Source of the DNA: Algoriphagus terrigena DSM 22685
GTDB lineage: Bacteria; Bacteroidota; Bacteroidia; Cytophagales; Cyclobacteriaceae
DNA length: 64,000 nt
Reading direction: 5' to 3'
Assembly (NCBI RefSeq): GCF_000429445.1
Contig: NZ_AUBW01000009.1
Coordinates: forward strand, 62,001 to 126,000
The translations under genes and the position numbers were made by a program. Shown one piece after another: positions 1 through 9,134 of this stretch (position 1 is the stretch's first letter; every line of letters begins with the position of its first letter). The notes below the pieces were generated by a model that worked only from the letters and a program-made list of their open reading frames with translations, was not told where the DNA came from and ran no database searches.

Positions 1-66
1 ACTTGGCTAAGGCAGCCGCAATAATTTAGGAGTTTCGCTGCCTTCAGCTAGAGCAGGAATGTTGAC

Positions 67-273
67 TTGACCGGAATCAAGCTCCAAAATGGCAGTACCG
101 TGTACGAAAAAATTCGCGATAAATATGCGGGCAATCATCGTTTTGTCTTTAACATTAAGGGAAACTCCTACCGCCTCATAGCTATCATATCCTTCCCTGC
201 AAAGAAGGTTTACATTCGATTCATCGGTACCCACTCGGAATACGATAAAATAAAGGATATACAAAACATCTGA
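67..273 (+). CDS. higB: HigB-type RelE-superfamily toxin (mRNA interferase), short or 5'-degraded
   Basis: The 68-residue product carries the hallmark C-terminal half of the HigB family: VFNIKGNSYRLIA at about residues 27-39 and VYIRFIGTHSEYDKI at about 49-63. Family members are ribosome-dependent mRNA interferases, usually 95-100 residues long. Here the frame is closed by a TAG at 49-51, so the usual N-terminal Trp-containing helical region is absent in this frame. The best start is TTG at 67, with AGGA about 8 nt upstream; a GTG at 106 is also possible. Neither alternative frame upstream gives a convincing N-terminus. The stop TGA at 271-273 abuts the antitoxin gene, so the toxin-first, tightly coupled higBA order is intact. 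Either the toxin is naturally short, or its 5' part has been broken by a frameshift or lies beyond the window edge. Family call is firm; functionality is uncertain. Confidence 0.7.
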   Translation: MTGIKLQNGSTVYEKIRDKYAGNHRFVFNIKGNSYRLIAIISFPAKKVYIRFIGTHSEYDKIKDIQNI

Positions 274-276
274 GTG

Positions 277-636
277 ATGATCAAATCTGAAAAGGAATAC
301 AAAGCAATCCTGGAAAGAATCGAAGAATTGCTTGCCATCGCTGAAAACATAGAAAACCCTGATGCAAAAGGATTTGTGGAACTCAACCTACTTTCGGATC
401 TCGTAGCGGACTATGAAGAGGCACATTTTCCGATCCTTCCTCCTACCTTGGCGGAGGCAATCAAACTAAGGATGCATGAGCGCGGATTAACCCAAAAGTC
501 ATTATCAGACTTCTTAGGAGTCAGCAGTTCGCGCGTCAGCGAATACCTGAACGGGAAAAGTGAACCTACCTTAAAAATAGCTCGGGAAATCAGCCGAAAG
601 CTCGACATTGAAGCTTCTATCGTATTGGGCGTCTAG
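277..636 (+). CDS. higA: HigA-type antitoxin with C-terminal XRE helix-turn-helix
   Basis: A 119-residue protein. The N-terminal half is acidic and helical (about residues 1-65) and the C-terminal XRE-type helix-turn-helix runs from LTQKSLSDFLGVSSSRVSEY to about residue 110. This is the longer antitoxin architecture often paired with HigB toxins; family members neutralise the toxin by direct binding and repress their own operon through the HTH. It starts at ATG 277, or GTG 274 directly after the toxin stop, so translation is probably coupled. I could not identify an operator because the promoter lies at or beyond the window edge. An intact antitoxin next to an apparently shortened toxin would fit a decaying module in which only the non-toxic partner is preserved. 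Confidence 0.85.
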   Translation: MIKSEKEYKAILERIEELLAIAENIENPDAKGFVELNLLSDLVADYEEAHFPILPPTLAEAIKLRMHERGLTQKSLSDFLGVSSSRVSEYLNGKSEPTLKIAREISRKLDIEASIVLGV

Positions 637-773
637 GACAGCTATCTGGGATTAGCGTCAGGCCAACACAAGCATCAATAAACTTAGCATAACGCCCCAT
701 TATTCCACAGCACGGGATACTTTTTGGAGGCTGATCTCCTATATTATGGCCTTTGACCCTAAGCCTAAAACCG

Positions 774-3431
774 ATGAGCCTGAAAAAACCGGGAGTGCTG
801 CTCCTTCTCTTTTGCCTCAGTTTCCTTTCAGTTCAAGCCCAAAGTACCAAAGTCTGGACACGCTGGTGGTGGATGGGGTCGGCGGTCAGCAAGGAAGGAA
901 TCAAGTATCAGTTGGAGGCCTTCCAACAAGCCGGCATCGGTGGTGTGGAGATCACGCCCATCTATGGAGTCAAGGGTCAGGAAGCCAATTTTCTGCCCTT
1001 TCTCTCGCCCCGACACCTCGAAATGCTCGCCTACACGACAACCCTCGCGGACAGTCTCGGCATGGGAGTGGATATGGTCTTGGGCACGGGCTGGCCCTAC
1101 GGTGGTCCGCAAGTGGAGCCGCAGCATGCTGCAACAAGACTAGAGCATCAAGCCTCTGATCTCAAGGCCGGGGAAGCTTTTGACAAGAGTTTTGCCCACA
1201 AAAATCCGGACGTAAAACTCATCGCCGTGCTGGCGTACGGAGATGCAGGATTCTATGAAGATCTCACTAGCAAAATCCTGGAAAACCGCCTCCAATGGAC
1301 CCCTAAGCAGGATGTGAAGTTGTATGCGATCTATGAGGGAAAAACCGGGCAGCAGGTCAAGCGGGCAGCTCCGGGAGGGGAAGGATTCACGCTGGACCAT
1401 TATTCACGCGCTGCTTTGGCTGACTATATCATCCCATATGATGAAAAGCTAAAAGTGCCGATCCGCGCCATCTTCAATGACAGCTTTGAATTGTACGAAG
1501 CGGACTTCACCCCTGATTTTCTTTTCTCTTTCGAAAAGCTTCGCGGCTATGACCTGAAGCCTTATCTAAGTCTACTGATCGAGAAAGTGGATTCAGAGCT
1601 CGCAAATCGGGTTCGGAGTGACTATCGGGAGACGCTGGGCGACCTGCTCAAAGTAGAGTTTGACAGGCCATGGACTGCCTGGGCCCATGGAAAAGGATAT
1701 CAAACCAAACTTCAGGCCCATGGTTCGCCGGGAAACCTTCTGGATCTCTACGCCACGGCAGATATTCCCGAATGCGAGACCTTTGGCTCCATGCCCTTTG
1801 AGATTCCCGGCTTAAGGCGAGAAGAAAGCGATATCCGTCCAGGCGACGCCGATCCGATGATGCTCAAGTTCTCTTCCTCTGCGGCTCACATGGCGGGAAA
1901 GCCGCTGGTTTCGTCTGAGTCCTTCACCTGGCTGCGGGATCATTTCAAAACCGCACTTTCTCAGACCAAGCCAGAGCTGGAGGAGTTGCTTCTCAGCGGA
2001 GTCAATCATCTCTTCTTGCACGGCTCTACCTATACCGACCCCAAGGCGACATGGCCGGGATGGAAGTTTTATGCGGCCGTCAATTTTAGCCCACAGATGA
2101 CGATTTGGAAAGATGCCCCAGCGTTTTTCAAATACATCGAAAACTGCCAGCAAATCCTCCAAACCGGCAAGCCCGACAACGAAATCGCGCTGTACTGGCC
2201 GGTGTATGACAACTGGGCGAAGTACTATGCGGGAAGTACTTTCTTCCAGTTTAAGATCCATTCCTTGGGCGAATGGCTGCTGGACACGCCGTTTTATAAC
2301 ACCGGCGTGCAACTGATGAAAGAAGGGTACTCTCTGGACTTTTTCTCCGATGAGTTTCTCCAGACTGCGCGGTTCGAGGATGGAAAGATCGTCTTCTCTG
2401 GGGGAAGCTATCGGGCAATCGTCGTGCCTGAGGTCGATTATATTCCTTTGGAAACTTTGGCAAAGTTGAAGGAATTAAGAGACTTGGGCGGCAATGTTAT
2501 CTTTTTGGGAAAACCAAAATCCGTGCCTGGACAAAGCAATTTAGTCCAACGATCGAAGCAATTGGAGGCATTGAATGCCGACTTACAAGTTTCTGAAAAT
2601 CTGATCCAATCGCTCGAAGCTGAGCAGATTTTGCCGGAGAGTCTGGTAAAGACCGGCCTGAAGTTTATCCGCAGAAAAACCGACACCGAACATGTCTACT
2701 ACTTGGTGAACCATCTAGCCAAAGACGTGGACACATTCCTCCCGCTCAATGTGAAAAGTGACCGAATCACGCTTTTTGATCCAGATACGGAGAAACGTGG
2801 AGTCGCTCAGGTAAAAACCGAAGCCGGACAAAACTTGGTGAGAATCCAGCTCAAAGCCGGAAAATCTATGTTCGTCGAAACGGGTGTCGATGAAGCGACG
2901 GATGCCTGGCAGTATCTGAAAAACTTTGGAGACGCGCAGGTGATTGCCGGTCCGTATCAGTTGAGCTTCGTCGAAGGCGGCCCCACCATTCCCGCGTCTG
3001 AGACCCTGACGGCACTTACTTCTTGGACTGGAATCAACCAAGAAACGGAAGCTTTTAGCGGGACAGCGGCCTATGAAGTTTCCTTTGACAAACCTCCCGG
3101 GAAAGCGGATGCCTGGCTACTTCAGCTTCCCGATGTGCGCGAAAGTGCCCGGGTGTACCTCAATGGCGAATACTTGGGGACGCTTTGGGCCAATCCCTTT
3201 GAAATCCTCCTTCCTGGATTGAAGGATCGCGGCAACGAGCTTCGGATCGAAGTCACCAACCTCTCAGCAAACCGCATCCGGGCAATGGAACTTGCGGGTG
3301 AGGAATGGAAGATCTTTTACGAGATCAACATGGTCGACAAAGACTACAAGCCATTTGACGCAAAGGTTTGGAAACCAATGCCGTCTGGATTGATCGGGGA
3401 AATCAAAATTCAGGGATTGGTAGAGGACTAG
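774..3431 (+). CDS. Secreted glycoside hydrolase, GH106-like (alpha-L-rhamnosidase family)
   Basis: An 885-residue exported enzyme. The start is ATG 774, which gives a clean signal peptide (MSLKKPGVLLLLFCLSFLSVQAQ); an in-frame TTG at 753 adds seven residues and is less likely. The mature N-terminus has the GH106 opening signature: RWWWMGSAVSKEGIKYQLEA followed by AGIGGVEI, then VLGTGWPYGGP near residue 110. This is the start of the catalytic barrel in alpha-L-rhamnosidase-like Bacteroidota proteins. The C-terminal ~130 residues (ARVYLNGEYLGTLWANPFEI and after) look like a galactose-binding-type jelly roll. Family enzymes remove L-rhamnose from plant or microbial glycans; the exact substrate cannot be read here. 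There is no SusCD next to it, so it may act as a stand-alone periplasmic or surface glycosidase. Family call good, substrate unknown. Confidence 0.75.
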   Translation: MSLKKPGVLLLLFCLSFLSVQAQSTKVWTRWWWMGSAVSKEGIKYQLEAFQQAGIGGVEITPIYGVKGQEANFLPFLSPRHLEMLAYTTTLADSLGMGVDMVLGTGWPYGGPQVEPQHAATRLEHQASDLKAGEAFDKSFAHKNPDVKLIAVLAYGDAGFYEDLTSKILENRLQWTPKQDVKLYAIYEGKTGQQVKRAAPGGEGFTLDHYSRAALADYIIPYDEKLKVPIRAIFNDSFELYEADFTPDFLFSFEKLRGYDLKPYLSLLIEKVDSELANRVRSDYRETLGDLLKVEFDRPWTAWAHGKGYQTKLQAHGSPGNLLDLYATADIPECETFGSMPFEIPGLRREESDIRPGDADPMMLKFSSSAAHMAGKPLVSSESFTWLRDHFKTALSQTKPELEELLLSGVNHLFLHGSTYTDPKATWPGWKFYAAVNFSPQMTIWKDAPAFFKYIENCQQILQTGKPDNEIALYWPVYDNWAKYYAGSTFFQFKIHSLGEWLLDTPFYNTGVQLMKEGYSLDFFSDEFLQTARFEDGKIVFSGGSYRAIVVPEVDYIPLETLAKLKELRDLGGNVIFLGKPKSVPGQSNLVQRSKQLEALNADLQVSENLIQSLEAEQILPESLVKTGLKFIRRKTDTEHVYYLVNHLAKDVDTFLPLNVKSDRITLFDPDTEKRGVAQVKTEAGQNLVRIQLKAGKSMFVETGVDEATDAWQYLKNFGDAQVIAGPYQLSFVEGGPTIPASETLTALTSWTGINQETEAFSGTAAYEVSFDKPPGKADAWLLQLPDVRESARVYLNGEYLGTLWANPFEILLPGLKDRGNELRIEVTNLSANRIRAMELAGEEWKIFYEINMVDKDYKPFDAKVWKPMPSGLIGEIKIQGLVED

Positions 3432-3508
3432 ACTGTCTCTATACCGCGACAAACTCAGCCGACGGAGAAAGGTTGCCGGCGGGTTTTCGAATTCGACAGA
3501 AACGAAAA

Positions 3509-3530
3509 AAAGGGAGCCGTGGCTCCCTTT
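3509..3530 (-). terminator. Rho-independent terminator for the minus-strand lipoprotein gene
   Basis: AAAGGGAGCC at 3509-3518 and GGCTCCCTTT at 3521-3530 form a 10-bp inverted repeat with a very tight loop. Read on the minus strand the stem runs into seven T residues. It lies between the convergent 3' ends of the GH106-like gene and the lipoprotein gene and probably ends the latter. Confidence 0.75.
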
Positions 3531-3553
3531 CAACTGCGAAAAAAGATATAGCC

Positions 3554-4075
3554 CTATTTCCTTTTCAAGGTCATGGTGTTAACCATGGTGAAGACGTTTT
3601 CCCCACCGAAACCTGATTGCTTGAGCGTCTGAGGCAGGCTCAAAACCAAGGTATCCTCAGTTTCGCTGATAATATTGGCTTCCGAAACCTCCCCGGTCTT
3701 GAAGTGGAAGGTCATCTTACTACCGTCTACTGACCACGAGCCCTCATAAGTGGCCGCAGCAACGGGATAGGTAAATTCCACTCCTGGAGTCCAGCCGTAC
3801 TCCATAGTCATATTAAAACCGCCTGTGGCCTTTACCTCATTTGCTAAAAATTCCCACACCATCGTGATGTCTTTTGCCTGTCCGGCAAACTCACCCTCGT
3901 CAAGAAGTTCATTGCCTTGATAAGCCTTATAACTGCCTTCGTATTGTAGGGAAACCATGTCCCATTGTCCTACATACTTACTCGTTTCACCGGGTTGGTC
4001 ATCATTACCGCCACAAGAGACTAAAAAGCCGAGACCAAATACAAGCATCAGCGGGTAGAGCATTCTTTTCTTCAT
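3554..4075 (-). CDS. Hypothetical lipoprotein, lipocalin-like size
   Basis: A 173-residue protein with a signal peptide and lipobox (GLGFLVSC, Cys21) followed by GGNDDQPGE, so it is probably anchored in the periplasm or outer membrane. The mature part starts with YVGQWDMVSLQYEG, a phrase common in small Bacteroidota lipocalin-like lipoproteins, and continues with alternating strands (YEGSWSVDGSKMTFHF, NTMTLKRK). The size fits an eight-stranded beta-barrel of the lipocalin-like/DUF5004 kind, but I recognise no family-defining residues. It is monocistronic, convergent with the glycosidase and followed by a hairpin terminator. Its upstream region is AT-rich with no clear operator. Function unknown. 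Confidence 0.7.
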   Translation of the reverse strand: MKKRMLYPLMLVFGLGFLVSCGGNDDQPGETSKYVGQWDMVSLQYEGSYKAYQGNELLDEGEFAGQAKDITMVWEFLANEVKATGGFNMTMEYGWTPGVEFTYPVAAATYEGSWSVDGSKMTFHFKTGEVSEANIISETEDTLVLSLPQTLKQSGFGGENVFTMVNTMTLKRK

Positions 4076-4467
4076 TTCTATTTTAGTTAAGGTTAGTGGC
4101 GGCTAGATAAACTATTTAGAAATTAATTAAAAGTATTTTTTGTTCCTAATCTACAATTAGTTGACAGTCAAACTGAAAATTTATTAATAGCATGAAATTC
4201 TGTTTGAATTACCGGAGTAAGCGTGATTTGAATAGCTATTGCGTAAAAACATAAACCTCCCTCCAGTAAGCACATGGACTATTGACCCACTGGTCATTCA
4301 AGGCCGATTTTATTCCAAATCGAGCTCAAGAGACCTACTTGGATGACTCGGCCCTATTGTGAGGTAATTACCGTTTTGCGTAAAAAGGGCTTCTACTTCT
4401 CGATCTTAATACCCAATTGGGTCCAGTGTTTCACGACAGCAAATTCCGCTAGACTTGTGCGGTATCA
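4076..4467. other. Gene-free stretch, 392 bp
   Basis: AT-rich spacer between the lipoprotein gene and the next minus-strand operon. The first 70 bp should hold the minus-strand promoter of the lipoprotein gene. I see no convincing ORF, RNA or repeat. Confidence 0.5.
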
Positions 4468-7230
4468 TCAATGATGGACCGGAGTAGAATCCTGAGGAGC
4501 CATCACATTCTTTTCCCCCAGCTTCTGCATAGTATACTCCAGCAGGATCGGAATCTTGGCGTTTTCTGCCAAAGTCAGTGCACGCTTGGCATTCAGGTCT
4601 GTCAGCGGCTCAAGTGCATACCAAAGCATCAGCGGCAGATTGTGATCTTCCGCATCCTCGGCCCGTTGGGACAAAGCGGTCAACACATTCCATCGCAGAT
4701 CCGGCTGCAGACGGAGCATCGCCGACACTAGGTAGAGTCTGACCATCGGCGAGGAATCGTCCTTTGCCATTTCGGTGAATTTGTCCAGCGTTTCGGCTGA
4801 AACTGACTTGTTTTCCGTCAGGAGCTGAATAGCCCAGCTACGGATATACTCGTTGGGATCAACCAGCAGTGCATGCATTTCCTTTTCATCCATTGCTTCC
4901 ATGGCGTGTAGCGTCCACAGCGCCCGCAACTGATGGCTGATCTCAGGATCATTGGCTAGGATAGCCTTCAGCGCTTTTTGGGACTTGCGATTGCCTCCCC
5001 GCTCCTGCAATATAATTCTGGATTGACGGGCGTACCATTCGTTAGCATGTGTCTGATAGTTTGCGAGCTCCAGATCGGAGGCTTCGTAGAGATTTTCGGT
5101 TACGAAGACGTCTTTTTCGTGGCTAATCTTGAAGATCCTTCCCAGAGATTTGTCGTGCACATCCGGATTGGGGCTGTGGCACTGGTTTTTGTCATACCAG
5201 TCAATGGCGAAGACCGAACCGCTGGCATCGTACTTAAAGTTGAGCCATTGCGACCAAGAGTCATTCATAGCCATGAAATCTTCATGGTGCACGCCTACAT
5301 AGCCCGAACCGGATTTTTTCAATTCGTCGATATTGAGTCTCGCTCCATTGATGTTGTTCATAAATATCGCGTCGCGGTATTCCGCCGGCCAATTGTCACC
5401 ACCCAGATAGATCATTGCTCCAGCGTGGGCATGGCCACCTCCGGCTGCTGCGGATCTGAAATTCCCCGCGTGAGGTCCACGGTCACCCAGCCAGTGCACA
5501 TGGTCTCCGATGGTCTTGATGTCATCGAACGTGTAGGGATTGAAATGCTCGCCGGCCTGTCGCTGGTATCTGGCTCCTTGCACGACGTAGTACAGATGCG
5601 GGATCACGCATACGGTGATGAACGAATGCCCGTAGCTGTTGAAGTCAATCCCCCAGGGATTGCTGCTGCCCTCGGCAAACACCTCAAATTCATGCCTTGT
5701 CGGATGATATCTCCAGACTCCTGCGTTGATCTTGGTCCGCTCGGAATCCGGGGCACCTGGCTTGCCGACATTGGAGTGGGTAAACACCCCATGGGTGCCG
5801 TAGAGCCAGCCATCCGGTCCCCAGCGCAGGTTGTTCAATACCTCGTGGGTGTCTTGGGTTCCCCAGCCGTCGAGCAGTTTTTGTGCCGGGCCGGCGGGCT
5901 TGTCCGTTTCATGATCGATCGGGATAAAAAGCAGGTAAGGCGCCGCTCCGAGCCAAACTCCACCCATTCCGACTTCTATGCCGCTGACTAGATTTAGGCC
6001 CTCGGCAAAGACTTTTCTACTGTCCAGCGAGCCGTCACCATTCGTGTCCTCGAAGATCAGAACTCGGTCCTTACCTTCTCCTTCTGGCGCAGGGACCGGA
6101 TACGTGTGGCCTTCCACCACCCAAAGTCTATTTTTGGCATCAATGGTAAAACTGATCGGGCGGATAATCTCCGGCTCCGAAGCCGCCAGGGTCACCTTGA
6201 ATCCCGCAGGAGGCGTCATGGTCGCGGCAGCTTGTAAACCGGTTAGACCGGCGTTCAGCACCGGATCCAGCGGCGGAAGGACAATGATATCGTCTTTGCT
6301 CAGTTCATTGGGAAAATTGGGTCTGGAGGAGTAAAAGCGGAAGTCATCGAAATTGATATGGGCCCACTTGTCATCAGAGATATAGGGGATCTGAGAAATC
6401 CCGGTTTCGTTGTCGATAATCCTGATGAAGATTTCCTTGCCCAAAAACGGTGTCAGATCAGCAACCACCGGCTGCAGCGTAGCTCTCCCCTGTCCTGTTG
6501 AGCTAAAAATTACCTCATCAGTTTCGGCCAAAACCAGTTCCACGCGGGTATCCACCAAGGCACCACCGGAAACCCGGAATGCAGCAAATGGAGCTGTAAT
6601 TTTAAAGCTGTCAGAGGTGAGCGAGCCGGTAAGCTGGTAGTTTTTCAGTCCTCCGCTGGTCAGAAAATTTTCGCCTTCAAAGAAAATCGGACCTTCTTCT
6701 CCATGCAGCGGTGAAGGGTCGGACTGGATGAGCGGACTGGCGAAGGCATCCCCGTCCGCCGTCCAATTGTCCAGCGTGCCGGTTTCAAAGTTTAGATTGA
6801 GAGACCGACCGTCTTTTATGGGAAGAACTCCCTTGGCTATCTCCTCCGTTTCGCCTTCTTGAAGGATTTCAAACTTCCCAACCATTCCGGCAGCCCGGTG
6901 CCCCGGTACCGTGCAGTAGTACGTGTCGTCATCCACCGCGACAAAGGCGATGCTGGTGCTCGTGCCTTTTTCAATGATGGTTTCACTCTTGATCTTGAGT
7001 TTCTCCATCGCCACGTCGTGCGTCATGAGCTCCCCGTTGGTGATAGTGATGCGGACGGTTTCGCCTTTTTTCGCTTTCAAAGTCGGATTTCTGGTCCCAT
7101 CTTCTGCAAAGTATCCCAGCATGGTCGCAGAGAGGCGAAATTCTCTGTCAGGTTCAGTATCCTGGCCTTTGGCAGTGATGGCAAAAAGTAGCAAGGCAAA
7201 AACGATTGACAGGCGGTAGGTTTTCATCAA
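4468..7230 (-). CDS. Cupredoxin domain fused to PVC-type dehydrogenase beta-propeller with HEAT-like C-terminus
   Basis: A 920-residue exported protein (signal peptide about residues 1-22) with several modules. Residues 30-125 are a cupredoxin with all four type-1 copper ligands visible: His71 (MTHDVA) and Cys106, His111 and Met116 in YYCTVPGHRAAGMVG. Residues about 145-310 look like a jelly-roll carbohydrate-binding-like domain. Residues about 330-700 are the propeller of the PVC-type membrane-bound dehydrogenase family (FTIDAKNRLWVVEGHTYP, RWGPDGWLYGTHG). Residues 740-910 are alpha-helical, HEAT-like. Many relatives end in a cytochrome c domain with CxxCH; none is present here, so copper rather than haem may be the electron carrier. 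It lies 47 bp upstream of a DUF1080-type gene on the same strand, a pairing common in Bacteroidota. Probably a sugar or alcohol oxidoreductase; substrate unknown. Confidence 0.75.
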   Translation of the reverse strand: MMKTYRLSIVFALLLFAITAKGQDTEPDREFRLSATMLGYFAEDGTRNPTLKAKKGETVRITITNGELMTHDVAMEKLKIKSETIIEKGTSTSIAFVAVDDDTYYCTVPGHRAAGMVGKFEILQEGETEEIAKGVLPIKDGRSLNLNFETGTLDNWTADGDAFASPLIQSDPSPLHGEEGPIFFEGENFLTSGGLKNYQLTGSLTSDSFKITAPFAAFRVSGGALVDTRVELVLAETDEVIFSSTGQGRATLQPVVADLTPFLGKEIFIRIIDNETGISQIPYISDDKWAHINFDDFRFYSSRPNFPNELSKDDIIVLPPLDPVLNAGLTGLQAAATMTPPAGFKVTLAASEPEIIRPISFTIDAKNRLWVVEGHTYPVPAPEGEGKDRVLIFEDTNGDGSLDSRKVFAEGLNLVSGIEVGMGGVWLGAAPYLLFIPIDHETDKPAGPAQKLLDGWGTQDTHEVLNNLRWGPDGWLYGTHGVFTHSNVGKPGAPDSERTKINAGVWRYHPTRHEFEVFAEGSSNPWGIDFNSYGHSFITVCVIPHLYYVVQGARYQRQAGEHFNPYTFDDIKTIGDHVHWLGDRGPHAGNFRSAAAGGGHAHAGAMIYLGGDNWPAEYRDAIFMNNINGARLNIDELKKSGSGYVGVHHEDFMAMNDSWSQWLNFKYDASGSVFAIDWYDKNQCHSPNPDVHDKSLGRIFKISHEKDVFVTENLYEASDLELANYQTHANEWYARQSRIILQERGGNRKSQKALKAILANDPEISHQLRALWTLHAMEAMDEKEMHALLVDPNEYIRSWAIQLLTENKSVSAETLDKFTEMAKDDSSPMVRLYLVSAMLRLQPDLRWNVLTALSQRAEDAEDHNLPLMLWYALEPLTDLNAKRALTLAENAKIPILLEYTMQKLGEKNVMAPQDSTPVHH

Positions 7231-7277
7231 GTTTTGGGGTTATTGGGTATTGACTGGCAGGGAAATAAATGTTTAAT

Positions 7278-7931
7278 CTATTGGTTTTCGCCGAGTTCTT
7301 CAATAAAAACATCCTTGATTGCAACCTGGGCCTTGCCGCCTCCATGGATTTGGAAACCGATCAACCCAGCCTGTGGGATTGCAGGGTCGGACTCGGTGTA
7401 GTCCACGGTTTGATGTCCGTTGATGAAGAGCTGTATCCGGCCATCCTCAGTGTGAATCTTATAGTCGTTCCAGTCATTCTTCTTGATCCAACTCAACACT
7501 TGCGCCGAATCGGGTGCGATCAGCGTCTTGTTTCGCCGCGATTCGTCGTAGAGACTGGCCCAGTATCCCTCGCCCCAGTCGGCTTGATAGCCCGTCATCT
7601 CATAGGCCGGGTCGACCAACCGTTGGGAATGAAATTGGATTCCCGAGTTGATAAAGCCCTCTTCTCCCGTTAGTTTGATCTTCAGCGTAAGGACGAAGTT
7701 TCCATATTCCCGCTCGGTCACCAAGAAGTCATTGTTCGGAACCGTGTTTACCAACGAGCCTCCAACGAGCTCTCCACCCACAATCCGCCAGGTATCTGTC
7801 GTGTCCCCTTCCCAGCCTTGAAAAGTTTTTCCGTCAAACAGTCGCACTGGGCCCGTAGTCTCCGGACTTTGGCAGGAGATAGAGATCAAAGCAAGCATAA
7901 ACAGGAAAAGGACGGTGAGAGAGGATCGCAT
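7278..7931 (-). CDS. DUF1080-family lipoprotein (3-keto-disaccharide hydrolase domain)
   Basis: A 217-residue lipoprotein: signal sequence with lipobox ending in Cys20 (LISISC), then a single concanavalin-like domain opening with VRLFDGKTFQGWEGD, the standard DUF1080 start (LFDGK-x-LxGW). Further family marks are FINSGIQFHSQ, YEMTGYQADWG and the C-terminal IGFQIHGGGKAQVAIKDVFI. Some family members hydrolyse 3-keto-glycosides; most are uncharacterised. It is the first gene of a two-gene minus-strand unit with the cupredoxin/dehydrogenase fusion. This suggests a model where one protein oxidises a sugar and the other cleaves the oxidised glycoside. The family is clear; the coupling is inference. 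Confidence 0.85.
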   Translation of the reverse strand: MRSSLTVLFLFMLALISISCQSPETTGPVRLFDGKTFQGWEGDTTDTWRIVGGELVGGSLVNTVPNNDFLVTEREYGNFVLTLKIKLTGEEGFINSGIQFHSQRLVDPAYEMTGYQADWGEGYWASLYDESRRNKTLIAPDSAQVLSWIKKNDWNDYKIHTEDGRIQLFINGHQTVDYTESDPAIPQAGLIGFQIHGGGKAQVAIKDVFIEELGENQ

Positions 7932-7969
7932 GGTTTTTTGGGTTTGGTCTAAAATAATAAAAAAGTGGG

Positions 7970-8060
7970 AGGTTTGGGAGTCGGGAAGTTGGGAGGTTAG
8001 GAGGTTCCAACCTGCTAGACGATATGTTGAAGGTTGGAAGTTAAGAATTGAAAAAAGTTT
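7970..8060. repeat. Purine-rich TTGGRAG-type imperfect repeat
   Basis: A short tract of TTGGGAG/TTGGAAG-like units at 5-8 nt spacing (GAAGTTGGGAGGTTAGGAGG). The same kind recurs near 12090, 20570, 32710, 48875, 53612, 53810, 59065 and 61845. No coding potential; role unknown. Confidence 0.5.
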
Positions 8061-8125
8061 TGAAGCGGTTCAAGGACTCATCTGCGCACTCTCCCCTATC
8101 TTTCGGCTTCTTTTTATGACAAGCC

Positions 8126-9001
8126 ATGCACTACACCATTGAGTCCGAGTCACTCCAAGTCAGCGTAAAACATAAGGGAATGGAGCTCAGCTCCATTATC
8201 TCAAAAATCAACGGCCAAGAACATCTCTGGCAGGGAGACCCACAATTTTGGACGGGACAGGCACCGATTCTTTTTCCAAATATCGGCGCATTGAAGAATG
8301 GTAAAACCAGCTACCAAGGAACCGAATATGCCCTACCTAAGCATGGGTTTGTGCGAAACTCGAACCAAGCCAAACTCATACAACACCTTCCGGACACTCT
8401 GGTATTTCGGTTCGATTCCAGCCCAGAAACGCTCGAAGTCTATCCATTTATCTTCTCGTTAGAGGTCACTTTCCGGCTTTCCGGCAACCGTCTGGAGGTC
8501 TCCCATCAGGTTTCAAACCTGGATACCCAAGACCTGTACTATTCGCTTGGAGGTCATCCGGCATTTGCCTGTCCACTCCTGCCCGGTGAGCAAATCGAAG
8601 ATTATCAAATCGAATTCCCTCAAATTGAACACGATACTACCTGGATGATTACTCCTGAGGGACTGATCGGGGAAAAAGGTGAAATGGTCCTGTACTCCAC
8701 GAAAGAGCTCCCTTTGCATGCGCATATTTTCGACCAAGATGCATTGATCTTCAAAGGGCTGAAGTCCAGAGAAGTATCCCTCAGTCATCGGGAAAAAGGG
8801 CCTATTGTAAAGATGGAATTTGGAGACTTTGATTACCTGGGCATTTGGGCGAAGCCAGGAGCGTCGTTTGTCTGCCTTGAACCTTGGTTGGGAATCGCGG
8901 ACTCTGCCCAGCATTCCGGAAAGTTGGCTGAAAAAGAAGGCATTCGTATGCTTGCTCCAGGAGCATCTGAGACAAAGAAATTCAGCATCGAGATCTTGTA
9001 A
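8126..9001 (+). CDS. Aldose 1-epimerase family protein (LacX-like)
   Basis: A 291-residue cytoplasmic protein (no signal peptide) of the galactose-mutarotase superfamily, LacX-like branch. The expected active-site positions are all visible: His73 in LPKHGFVRN, His144 in LGGHPAF and the putative general base Glu252 in FVCLEPWLG. The family interconverts the alpha and beta anomers of free or phosphorylated sugars. Length and motif spacing are normal. It starts at ATG 8126, just downstream of a purine-rich repeat tract, and is transcribed divergently from the DUF1080 gene. It may serve sugars released by neighbouring exported enzymes, but no operon link is seen. Confidence 0.88.
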   Translation: MHYTIESESLQVSVKHKGMELSSIISKINGQEHLWQGDPQFWTGQAPILFPNIGALKNGKTSYQGTEYALPKHGFVRNSNQAKLIQHLPDTLVFRFDSSPETLEVYPFIFSLEVTFRLSGNRLEVSHQVSNLDTQDLYYSLGGHPAFACPLLPGEQIEDYQIEFPQIEHDTTWMITPEGLIGEKGEMVLYSTKELPLHAHIFDQDALIFKGLKSREVSLSHREKGPIVKMEFGDFDYLGIWAKPGASFVCLEPWLGIADSAQHSGKLAEKEGIRMLAPGASETKKFSIEIL

Positions 9002-9134
9002 TCAGAAGGGAGTCTGAAAGGTCTTTTACGGTCTGGTGCAAGCCGAATGTGGTCGCGTGTTCGGAGCGGAGAAATGAAATCGGTCATAGCTTCAACCTTG
9101 GAGAGAAAAGAATCAAACCCTTAAATCCATCCTC

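Noticed and set aside
4978..5991. A long plus-strand ORF (337 codons)
   Set aside because: It lies wholly opposite the cupredoxin/dehydrogenase fusion, whose domains and copper ligands are clear. The plus-strand product shows no family motif.
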